From: Halobellus sp. LT62 | GTDB lineage: Archaea; Halobacteriota; Halobacteria; Halobacteriales; Haloferacaceae | Assembly (NCBI RefSeq): GCF_037031285.1 | Contig: NZ_JAYEZO010000001.1 | Span: 1 to 64,000, forward strand | Direction of reading: 5' to 3' | Length of the DNA stretch: 64,000 bases | Shown here: piece by piece, positions 38,731-47,062 of the stretch | Layout: every line of letters begins with the position of its first letter | How positions within the stretch are numbered: the first letter of the stretch is position 1 | Program-made: the position numbers and the translations under genes | Notes under the pieces: generated by a model | Seen by the model: the letters and a program-made list of their open reading frames with translations, nothing else | Database searches by the model: none | Told to the model about the DNA's origin: nothing

Positions 38731-41196
38731 ATGGCTGATGATGCTCGAACGCTCTACGATACCTATATCGACTACGACCACGTTGACCTAGACATCACAG
38801 CGGTCGCAGACCACGTTGCGATGCAGCAAATCGCAGGCGAGAATTTCGAGATGGAAAAGAGGACATTAGAAGACGTTCTCTCAGACCGGAGGTTTAACGT
38901 CCCGGAATACCAGCGGCTGTTCTCGTGGAAGGAGAAGCATCATCGACAACTGTGGTCTGACCTTCAACAGTTCGTGGAGGCAGATCTCGTCGAAGACTCA
39001 GATGTCTCCGACGTATTCTTCAGCTCGATGTACTTCGCGGTCGACAAAGACAGCAACACACACGAGATCATCGACGGCCAACAGCGACTCACGTCGATCA
39101 ATATCCTCTTACTCTCAATCCTTGAGGAACTCCGTGCTCTCGATGCTGAATCGATCCAGCAGGAGACAGTCAGCCGGCTAGTGGACGGAAGCATCAAGCA
39201 GATCGAATCACTCCTCTATCGTTTCGAGAACCCTCTCAAGGGGAATGTTCCACGTTTATCGCTCAATAAACACGACGATGACGACGATGCAGATCTAGGC
39301 TTCTTCGAGGCGCTTATGCTGGGGCCCGAAACTCGGCTGGAATATCTCTGTTCAGATGAACGTGAATACGTTGACGGTCGCCGCGGTGATGCGACGCGAA
39401 TTTCGGACCTCGCCGAGGCGTTCCGGATTAGCGACCAAACTGTCGAAGAAAAAGCTCCTGATACGTCGTTTTCGAGCTTCATACCGGTTTACGACTCGAA
39501 CTGGCGGTTACTCGACGCTTACAATTTCTATAAAGACCGTATTGAGGAGGTCGTCGCTGCGGCAAACAACACCGACAGCAAGGCGCTCGCGCTAATTAAC
39601 CTCAGTCACTACATCCAGAACTCGTACCACGTTGGCGAGTTCATCATCCGGAACGCAGCACCCGATTTCCGGATGCAGATTTTCGAGATCCTCAACGACC
39701 GCGGGCTCGAACTCACGAAGATCGACCGCATCCGAGCGGCAGTCGTGAACGCGTTCTTCGATGCTGACGATCGTCAGGAGTACGTAGACAAGTGGGAAGA
39801 TATCGTGGTCGCATTCGCCACAGATGAAGATCAGATCGACGATTATCTCTCCGTCTATCTCAGCATCGTTGATCCCGAGATCGAGACCGTGGGAGAAGCT
39901 AGTGCAGAACTCACCAACGCATTTGCGACACGTAATCTCGAATCCGACGTCCGTCCGCGATTGCGATATCTTGACGACGCCCGAGATTTCCTCGACCACG
40001 CCCACGACCTTGTTCAGTACTACAAGGACATCACAAATTCAGCACTGGAGCCCACAGACCTCGCTCTTGCAGAGGCACACGAGAAGTGCCACGAGGTGCT
40101 GGTCCGTCTAAACGACCAGCAGATGAACCAGTGGCGTCCGTTCATTTTGGCGCTCTACCACCACACGGTGACGGACTCGAACGCGAGCGGCGAACAGTTC
40201 TACGATGTGCTCGACACGGTCGAGAAACTCAACTTCAGACGGCTCCTCGTCGGTGAGGATCCAAACATCTTCCAAGAGATTTTCATAGAAACCGTCCACA
40301 GATTTTCGCTATCACCCGAGAAGGAAGACAGCGAGAGCGTATACAAAGACTCGTGCCGTCATCTGATCGACGAGATGCGGTCGTCGAATCCGTCGATGTT
40401 CTCTGACCGATTTGTGGATATCGTCACTCAAGCGCAGGCGTGGAACCCTCAGAACGCGAAGCTCTTATTCGGCAAAATAGCGAACGAGCACTTCCGTGAG
40501 GACGGTATGTACGTCGAACGCCGTCTGAATATGAGCAGCATCCACCTCGAACACGTCCTGCCTCAGAGCCTCATACACGACGCCGACAACCCGATATGGT
40601 TGACCGAGTTCTTCCAACTAGAAGACGACGAGGTCGAAATCGCTGACGCGATTCGGACCTACACCGAGTTATACCTCCGGGACGACGAGCAACTCAGCGA
40701 AGACGAGCGCCAACGTCGCGACAGTATTGAGGAGTTCATCACCCAGCGGTTCGTCAACGACCTCGGGAACTTCCTCTTGCTCCGTGACAGCGATAACATC
40801 AAGGCGAGCAACCTACCTCTCGCCGAAAAAATGCCCCAGTACTTCGACACTGGTGAGGACTTCCGGAGTATCCATCCAAACCGATACTTCACCGAAACTG
40901 AGGGAGTGGTCGACCGAAGTAAACTTGAGGATCTGCTCGAACAGTCCCGTGAAGTTCAGCGAGGAAAACGCGATGAGATCGATCCGACCTTGGTCGACTA
41001 TTTCAATTCCCTCTGGACGTACGAGGCGTTGCAGGACAGACGTGTTGGCCTTCTTGAGGATACACTCGACATAGTCGGGTTCGAGCAGCTCGACGACGAG
41101 TTCGGACTTGCGACCGACCGCGATGGTGTCCGAGCACGGATCCGCAGGCAAACTGAACAGGAGTTTGAAAAACGACTTTCGCTCCGGTCGCTCTGA
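38731..41196 (+). CDS. DUF262/DUF1524 (GmrSD-type) restriction protein
   Basis: An 821-residue single-chain protein. The N-terminal DUF262 domain has the signatures VPEYQRLFSW and IIDGQQRLTSI (residues about 112-122), a ParB-like NTPase fold; the C-terminal DUF1524 part has an HNH-like motif IHLEHVLPQS and NDLGNFLLL. This is the GmrS-GmrD fusion layout of modification-dependent (type IV) restriction enzymes that use NTP and cut DNA with glucosylated or otherwise modified bases. It is probably anti-phage. Modified-base specificity is inferred, not visible. Confidence 0.85.
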   Translation: MADDARTLYDTYIDYDHVDLDITAVADHVAMQQIAGENFEMEKRTLEDVLSDRRFNVPEYQRLFSWKEKHHRQLWSDLQQFVEADLVEDSDVSDVFFSSMYFAVDKDSNTHEIIDGQQRLTSINILLLSILEELRALDAESIQQETVSRLVDGSIKQIESLLYRFENPLKGNVPRLSLNKHDDDDDADLGFFEALMLGPETRLEYLCSDEREYVDGRRGDATRISDLAEAFRISDQTVEEKAPDTSFSSFIPVYDSNWRLLDAYNFYKDRIEEVVAAANNTDSKALALINLSHYIQNSYHVGEFIIRNAAPDFRMQIFEILNDRGLELTKIDRIRAAVVNAFFDADDRQEYVDKWEDIVVAFATDEDQIDDYLSVYLSIVDPEIETVGEASAELTNAFATRNLESDVRPRLRYLDDARDFLDHAHDLVQYYKDITNSALEPTDLALAEAHEKCHEVLVRLNDQQMNQWRPFILALYHHTVTDSNASGEQFYDVLDTVEKLNFRRLLVGEDPNIFQEIFIETVHRFSLSPEKEDSESVYKDSCRHLIDEMRSSNPSMFSDRFVDIVTQAQAWNPQNAKLLFGKIANEHFREDGMYVERRLNMSSIHLEHVLPQSLIHDADNPIWLTEFFQLEDDEVEIADAIRTYTELYLRDDEQLSEDERQRRDSIEEFITQRFVNDLGNFLLLRDSDNIKASNLPLAEKMPQYFDTGEDFRSIHPNRYFTETEGVVDRSKLEDLLEQSREVQRGKRDEIDPTLVDYFNSLWTYEALQDRRVGLLEDTLDIVGFEQLDDEFGLATDRDGVRARIRRQTEQEFEKRLSLRSL

Positions 41197-41270
41197 CAAA
41201 CTGATAAAATTAGCAGACTGAATTCCCTCACCTACGACGAGAATATTCTTTCAGATTCGGTCTTTTTCCA

Positions 41271-42383
41271 TCAGTCGAACGATGCCGCCTCGTCGAATAC
41301 TTCGCCGAGAATTTCCTGCCGCTGGTGCATCTTGTCCTCCTCGCTCCGGACGTCGTAGTGTTGGTCGATGATAGCCGGCGATACGTTACAGCGGTCGCTG
41401 ACGACTTCAACTGGGACACCGGACTGTAGCAAGTGCGTGATGTAGCCGCGGCGAATCGGATGCGGCGTAACGCTGGATGGGCACCCTGGGGCTTGGTCGA
41501 TGTTGTTCGCTGCCTCGCAGTCTGTCGGGTCGCGGCCGTGAGGACAATCGGAACCGATCACGCAAGGCCGTGACCACTTGTAGATATACGTCCGGATTGT
41601 TGACTTACTGATCCGCCCATAGCTTGTCGCAAGTAGCGGCTCTCGGTTCGACTCGTCCGTCACATCTGGGCGTTGGTCGGCGAGGTAGTCGTCGAGCACC
41701 TCACAGGCCGATGAGGACAGTCCTACTCGGCGCTCTCCGCTGACGCCGTTCTTTATTGGGGTATACGTATTCGGCCGATGGACGATACCGAAGTGAGGTT
41801 TCTCCGCCTCGGAGTGATAGTCTTCGATATCGAGCGCTCGGAGGGCACCCATTCGAATACCCGTTTCTACCAGTACGAGCCAGGTTATGTGCTCCGTCGT
41901 GGCGTACTCGTACTTCTCAAGGTAGTTGAGAACTTCCCGAGCGCGGTCGATGTGGATGACCGTCTCGTCTGCGTCTTCTCCTTCTGGGATAGCCGGTGAC
42001 TTGACCTTTTTCCAGAGCCCAGACTGGACGGCATCGATAGTTTCGCACCACCTGACGAACGTCCGAAGCGTATCCATCTGGGTCTTCTCACTGACGACGT
42101 TAATCTCCTCTCGACGCCACACGCGATATTCGTGAAGATCGCGTGCCGTGAGGTCGGTCATATCGTCGATGCCCTGCTCCTCGCACCACTCGACGAAGAA
42201 GCCCAGTCGGGAGCGATGGGCCGTCACGGTTGAGTCCCGGTGTTCACGCTTTTTATCGTCGAGATACAGGTCCTTGGCTCGTTCAGGCGCAATAGACTCC
42301 CGCTCTTCGTCGGCTTGATCGAGTAGTTCCCGGAGAACCTTCTCCGCGTCTTCCTGAACGACGGTCGGCGTTTCGTTATGCAC
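41271..42383 (-). CDS. Second tyrosine recombinase
   Basis: A 370-residue paralogue of the integrase at 36911, sharing SEKTQMDTLR, KYEYA, DVTDE and LLATSYGRI. Catalytic residues: Arg in ETGIRMGALRALD, HPIRRG (HxxR) and Tyr in DQHYDVR. It has the same Cys/His insert, RPCVIGSDCPHGRDPTDCEA. A 40-residue acidic N-terminal extension is extra. It overlaps the upstream CopG-like gene by 8 nt and should be cotranscribed with it. Confidence 0.9.
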   Translation of the reverse strand: MHNETPTVVQEDAEKVLRELLDQADEERESIAPERAKDLYLDDKKREHRDSTVTAHRSRLGFFVEWCEEQGIDDMTDLTARDLHEYRVWRREEINVVSEKTQMDTLRTFVRWCETIDAVQSGLWKKVKSPAIPEGEDADETVIHIDRAREVLNYLEKYEYATTEHITWLVLVETGIRMGALRALDIEDYHSEAEKPHFGIVHRPNTYTPIKNGVSGERRVGLSSSACEVLDDYLADQRPDVTDESNREPLLATSYGRISKSTIRTYIYKWSRPCVIGSDCPHGRDPTDCEAANNIDQAPGCPSSVTPHPIRRGYITHLLQSGVPVEVVSDRCNVSPAIIDQHYDVRSEEDKMHQRQEILGEVFDEAASFD

Positions 42384-42597
42384 GGTGATCCTCCAGCATT
42401 TCTTCGAGGAATCGTGCGCCCGAGTCTGCCGGATAGAGCTCCGGAATTTCGTCCGGGTTTTCGTCTAAGTAGTACCGAATAGCACGTCGAACGACAGAGG
42501 AATCTGTCTCTCCGGTTTTCTCGACTATCAGTTCGAGACGCTGTGCGTCGTGTGGGGGAAGCCGCGTCGCGAATGCCTTCGATTTACGGGACCTCAT
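42376..42597 (-). CDS. CopG/ribbon-helix-helix-type regulator
   Basis: A 73-residue basic-to-acidic protein: MRSRKSKAFATRLPPHDAQR then LIVEKTGETDSSVVRRAIRY, the ribbon-helix-helix pattern of one strand followed by two helices. It probably autoregulates the operon with the downstream recombinase or acts as a directionality factor. The ATG at 42597 is about 20 nt from the TATA box GTATATATACT. Confidence 0.75.
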   Translation of the reverse strand: MRSRKSKAFATRLPPHDAQRLELIVEKTGETDSSVVRRAIRYYLDENPDEIPELYPADSGARFLEEMLEDHRA

Positions 42598-42618
42598 CGA
42601 CAAGGCGGTTGTGAACCG

Positions 42619-42685
42619 GGTATATATACTGTCCAATTAATTGGGGGTTGGTACCAACTTCGGAGAATTGGTGGAATCACCAATT
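42619..42685 (-). promoter_or_regulatory. Promoter and cluster of three palindromes upstream of the RHH-recombinase operon
   Basis: TATATATACT (about 42620-42630) is the TATA box. Upstream are CCAATTAATTGG (42633-42644), GTTGGTACCAAC (42647-42658) and AATTGGTG-GAAT-CACCAATT (42666-42685), all perfect dyads sharing TTGGT/ACCAA half sites. They are good candidates for RHH protein binding. Confidence 0.6.
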
Positions 42686-43700
42686 AATTACTAATGTTCA
42701 TCAAATATCGACTCCCTTTCCGGATTCACGATCCTTGATGGCTCTAATTTCCACCCAGATACCTCTTGAACAGATGTCGTGCGCAGGTAGACGAGAAAAA
42801 TAATCCAATTCCCAACTGGACTACTAATTAAGGATTGAATTGCCGAAATTATTTGCCAATTCTAAGGTGCGTTTGTTTGGTTAGGTTGGTATTGTAGTTC
42901 TCAATCTCGTGAAATCACACGCTTGCTGTACTCATCCACGTGGCTACTCAAATTCGAGACGGGATTTTGTTGTCACCTTACGACCGGAAGATGTGCTCAA
43001 CTATGGGGACTAGAGATTACGCCAATACGTGACCTACGAGATTCGAAAGGCGACGGGGTCGTCGAACGGCATATCTGGAACTGATGTATTCAGGAAAACG
43101 GCCTATTCGAATGTGTTACCCTGAGAATACCGGACCTCTCGGTTCCTGTGATTTGTTGGAATGACTCTATCGAAAATTGAAGCATACTAAGATATCAGGG
43201 TATACAGTGCTGACACGTCACTAAATCAGCGGGTAACGGGCTGTTACAGACAGATCTCAGAAAGCAAGTATCGGCCCCTGAACTCGAACGATTGACTGAG
43301 AATCTGACGTGTAACAGCCTGTTACTGGCGATTCCGTAAAGCTTGTTTTAGTACCGTTTTCTTTCCATCTTGAACCTTTTCGACTTCAATCGGGGTCTTA
43401 TTCTTATCCTGATGCTGCGTCCTCCAAGAATCGATACCTGTTTTAGATCGACTCTGGATATCTCTCGGTCACGACAGTCCGCGGTAGGATTCAGGCGTCT
43501 CAATTCGCTTGGTTGTCAAAGGAGATTGCGAGGCGATACTACTCCGTAACCTATGTACGAGATTCTTAGTTATGACGAGCGGCAGAGAGTCCTAATGAAA
43601 TAGCACTGCGACTCTTGTTTCCGCGACTGGAAGACCCCCAACCAAAACCGATGAGACAAACCGGGAATATTTATAAAGATGATGTGTGTGCAAACTATTA
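42686..43700. other. About 1-kb non-coding AT-rich region with repeated dyads
   Basis: No ORF with convincing coding character. GTAACGGGCTGTTAC (43233-43247) and GTAACAGCCTGTTAC (43311-43325) are two near-identical dyads with start points 78 bp apart. On the - strand, 43336-43480 could encode a 48-residue fragment (WRTQHQDKNKTPIEVEKVQD) without a start codon, perhaps gene debris. A regulatory region, replication origin or recombination site is possible. Confidence 0.5.
43667..43678 (+). promoter_or_regulatory. TATA box of the DISARM methyltransferase gene
   Basis: ATATTTATAAAG centres about 57 nt before the ATG at 43730 and about 33 nt before a GTG at 43706. Transcription probably starts near 43700. 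Confidence 0.5.
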
Positions 43701-43729
43701 ATTGAGTGCCGGAATGCTGGAGTTCAATT

Positions 43730-44740
43730 ATGAGAAAATATCGTTTTATTGATCTCTTCGCAGGAATAGGCGGTACACGAATCGCCTTCGAGCCGTGTGG
43801 GGACTGCGTGTATTCCTGCGAGATTGATGAAGATGCCCGTGAAGTGTATGAACGAAACTGGGGGGAGGCCCCAACTGAAACAGATATTCGTAATATCAAC
43901 CATATTGAGGACGAAATTCCCAACCACGATATTTTACTTGCGTGCTGGCCTTGTCCCTCTTTCAGTCGATTCGGCAAGAAAGATGGACTGAAAGACGAGA
44001 GAGGTATGCTATTCTATGAAATATCCGATATATTGAACATCAAGCAACCAAAGGCATTTATGCTTGAAAATGTCAAAAACCTTAGATTTGTGAACGACGG
44101 AGAGGCTTACGAAACCGTTGTTGATGAGCTCGAAAGCGCGGGATATTCAGTGTTTAGTGAGGTACTCAACGCACTCGATTTCGGAGTCCCCCAACACCGA
44201 GAGAGACTTATTATCGTCGGCTTTCGAGACGATCTTGCGCCGCAAGAGGACGCGTTCGAGATACCGAAGGAGAGCGCTAATGCACTGGAGTCAGAAAAGG
44301 AGCAGCGACAAGCTCTCGCTAAATTGTTAGAAGACGATCCGAATGAGAAGTACAAGGCAAGTGACAAAATAATCACTGACCGCTATAACTCCATAGAGAA
44401 CCCTTCGGAAGTGCCGGAGCCATCGGTCTGGCACGAGAACCGTGCTGGACAAATTAAGCCTCGTCCCTACTCCAGCGCCCTTAGGGCGTCTTCCTCCTGG
44501 AATTATATACTTATCAACGGTCAGCGCCACCCCACTGTTCGCGAACTGTTGCGACTACAAGGATTCCCGGAATGGTTCGAGATGGATGGTGGAAACCAAT
44601 CGAGGGCACGGAAATTAACCGGCAACACCGTTCCAGTCCCAGCCATCCGTGAGGTCGCAAAAGCGATTGCAATCGAACTAGGCACACCAACTACACAGTC
44701 TAGAGAGCAGTCACTTGCTGACGGAGCGGTCTCCGATTAG
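43730..44740 (+). CDS. drmMII: DNA (cytosine-5) methyltransferase, DISARM class 2 DrmMII
   Basis: A 336-residue C5 methyltransferase: motif I FIDLFAGIGG, motif IV CWPCPSFSRFG with catalytic Cys75 (PCPS rather than the common PCQP), motif VI MLENV, motif VIII QHRERLIIVG, target region (about 185-265) and motif X GNTVPVPAIREV. In DISARM it marks host DNA so that the system attacks unmodified phage DNA. Start at 43730 gives MRKYRFIDLF, typical of the family; GTG at 43706 would be nearly leaderless. First gene of the locus. Confidence 0.88.
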   Translation: MRKYRFIDLFAGIGGTRIAFEPCGDCVYSCEIDEDAREVYERNWGEAPTETDIRNINHIEDEIPNHDILLACWPCPSFSRFGKKDGLKDERGMLFYEISDILNIKQPKAFMLENVKNLRFVNDGEAYETVVDELESAGYSVFSEVLNALDFGVPQHRERLIIVGFRDDLAPQEDAFEIPKESANALESEKEQRQALAKLLEDDPNEKYKASDKIITDRYNSIENPSEVPEPSVWHENRAGQIKPRPYSSALRASSSWNYILINGQRHPTVRELLRLQGFPEWFEMDGGNQSRARKLTGNTVPVPAIREVAKAIAIELGTPTTQSREQSLADGAVSD

Positions 44741-44758
44741 ATTCAGTTTAGCCGACAA

Positions 44759-44767
44759 TTTATATAT
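44759..44767 (+). promoter_or_regulatory. TATA box before drmE
   Basis: TTTATATAT lies 29-37 nt upstream of the ATG at 44796, so drmE has its own probable promoter independent of the methyltransferase. Confidence 0.5.
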
Positions 44768-44795
44768 CTCGTCCCCAAACGATGACCGCTGTCAT

Positions 44796-47015
44796 ATGGG
44801 GGTCAGTGATATTACATCATATGCCGATTCCTTTCGGCAACGGGTCTTTATGGGGGGATTTCTTCAGGGCACAATTCAAAACGACGGAACCGCCTTTCAT
44901 CTTGGAACGACGGAGTGTGCCATCGTTGAAAAGGCCCTTCGCGCAGTCGATAGAAGGGAATCACTCCTCATCCATAACCCGTTTCCGACGACCTCACTTC
45001 CTGTAGCTATCATAGCTTCGTACGCGTATTCTCAAAATCCGCGTATCCCCGGCAATGAGGAACTGCCGATGCTGGTGTTCCCTGCATCGTCACGTGGGTA
45101 TCTTAGTGAGATTGATAAGTTCCATTTTCAGACCACGGTATCCGCAGAGGACAACAAGACTCCACTCATCCCCCGAGAATCAATCGGAAGTCTCTCCGAA
45201 CAATCGGCATCGTGGCACGTGTACACAGCCAAGGACAACTTCGTTTTCGACATCGAGAACCACGACGTGCCGCTCGGTGCGCTGTTCATAGACCTGCGGA
45301 AGCCAGAATGGAGCGAACGGCGATTCGACAACATTGAGGAGTTCTGCGAGTCCAATCCCGATATACCGGCGATATTCTATACCGAGGAGATGAATCCAGC
45401 TGCCGAACTCACCCAAGAGCGGTTAGGTTCTGAGCCCATCCGCGTGACAGGTGAAATGCTCGCGAACGCGGCGACGACTGACCCTGCCGAAGGGGAAAGT
45501 TCGCTAACCGTACAGGAACGAATCCTATCGAGCGGACGACTCGAAGTGCTTCAGTTCCCGGTGACTGATGAGGGGCTTGGTGATCACATTCCCGAGTTCA
45601 TCGGACTCAAAAAAAAGTGCCAGAAGAGGGATCTCGCATACGTGGATGTTGGCAGAGTGTTCAACCGGCTGCTGAAACAACCATTCAAACCTAAGTACTG
45701 GTCACGCAGTGTTGGGTCCAACGCGTTCTACGATGACGTACCTGGATATATCGAGCGTCTCGAGCGACGCGCAGGGAACGTGGAGAGAGGGAGCAATCTT
45801 CTGAACAACTACGCACGGAAGGCTAACGAGGTACAGGGATACCTGAACGGGCGACACGCGTTACAAAATACTGTCCTTGACGCCATCCAACGGGCGGGCG
45901 ATGACGAGGGGCACTCACGCTTCGTCGTCAAAAACACCCCAGCAAAGGAGGCTCTCAGATTGGCGGCTACTGACTCTGGCTATACCATCCCAGAAAACGT
46001 CGAAATCATCGAACGGGGCAAGGTGACTCCGATGCCTGACACCCGGTATGTGTTCCTGTATCCACCCTACCGCGATGACTACGTGTTCGAGTTCCCGCCC
46101 TCGGAGCAGGTAGCGTTCATCTATCAGGCTCTCTGGTCGAACTATGTGCAGTCCGCCGCACAGGAGGCCACCAAAAAAATCACCGCTACTCATAAGACCC
46201 AAAGCATCGGTGAAGGAGGTGCAGTCGGTGACGTTGAAGACCACGTTTTCGACATCGATACGTTGGAAAGCGATATAGAAGGTTATCTGAGGGGAGTAGA
46301 TTTCGGCGGATCGGATGGGTCCTCTTTGGAAGAATCCGAGGAAGCAGCTTCGGACGGTGAAGAACTCATATTCGAGCTGACTGATGGGTCCTCAAGGCGA
46401 TTCTCAGAAGAAAGTATCGTCACCATTTACGATCCAGAAGAGGCGAAGATATCGCGCAAGACAGCCAAGAAGGTCGATATAGGTGAGGAGATACTCCTCA
46501 TCGAGAGCGTGGCAGGCGACCTCTACGACGTACTACTGGACTCTGCTCATAAACGGGATGCTGTTCGTGAAGACGAGGAACTCGTTGCCAACTGGCGGCG
46601 GGCACTGAATAACGCGATGGAGCGTGAGGGGCTGTCCTACGAGGATGTAGTCGATGAACTCCAGGAACGAGGGTCCGACATCGAAAGTTGGCACTCGGTG
46701 CGTGCGTGGTCCGAAGGGCGGTATATGGGGCCGCTTGACGAGGGCGACTGTCGTCGAGTCCTACACCTTGCTCGTCCCGATTTAGAGGGCGCGTTACTCG
46801 AACAAATCCACGAGCAGGTGTGGAAAGCAATGAAGCACCTCAGACTACTCCACCGACGTATTGGTCGGAACGTACGGCGAGCTGTGGAAGCAGAATATAA
46901 TCCGTCTACAACCTCCTCGTTCGGCAGTGATGTCAACGAGCAGATGGTGAAAAATATTGCTCGGAATATAGACCGCCAGACAATTACGAATATAGAGGCA
47001 TCCGCTAATGAATAG
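44796..47015 (+). CDS. drmE: DISARM protein DrmE
   Basis: A 739-residue protein of unknown biochemical role. I see no classical nuclease or helicase motif. The C-terminal part (about 600-680, LSYEDVVDELQERGSDIESW followed by VRAWSEGRYMGP) looks like a helix-turn-helix. Identification as DrmE rests mainly on position between a C5 methyltransferase and drmA-drmB-drmC, the class 2 DISARM order, and on size. Start ATG 44796 (MGVSDITSYADSFRQRVFMG) follows the TATA box; an upstream ORF start would overlap the methyltransferase. Confidence 0.72.
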   Translation: MGVSDITSYADSFRQRVFMGGFLQGTIQNDGTAFHLGTTECAIVEKALRAVDRRESLLIHNPFPTTSLPVAIIASYAYSQNPRIPGNEELPMLVFPASSRGYLSEIDKFHFQTTVSAEDNKTPLIPRESIGSLSEQSASWHVYTAKDNFVFDIENHDVPLGALFIDLRKPEWSERRFDNIEEFCESNPDIPAIFYTEEMNPAAELTQERLGSEPIRVTGEMLANAATTDPAEGESSLTVQERILSSGRLEVLQFPVTDEGLGDHIPEFIGLKKKCQKRDLAYVDVGRVFNRLLKQPFKPKYWSRSVGSNAFYDDVPGYIERLERRAGNVERGSNLLNNYARKANEVQGYLNGRHALQNTVLDAIQRAGDDEGHSRFVVKNTPAKEALRLAATDSGYTIPENVEIIERGKVTPMPDTRYVFLYPPYRDDYVFEFPPSEQVAFIYQALWSNYVQSAAQEATKKITATHKTQSIGEGGAVGDVEDHVFDIDTLESDIEGYLRGVDFGGSDGSSLEESEEAASDGEELIFELTDGSSRRFSEESIVTIYDPEEAKISRKTAKKVDIGEEILLIESVAGDLYDVLLDSAHKRDAVREDEELVANWRRALNNAMEREGLSYEDVVDELQERGSDIESWHSVRAWSEGRYMGPLDEGDCRRVLHLARPDLEGALLEQIHEQVWKAMKHLRLLHRRIGRNVRRAVEAEYNPSTTSSFGSDVNEQMVKNIARNIDRQTITNIEASANE

Positions 47016-47062
47016 GAAATCATCCGCTGTAACACCACGAGATCCAAGGAGAATGTACCCAA

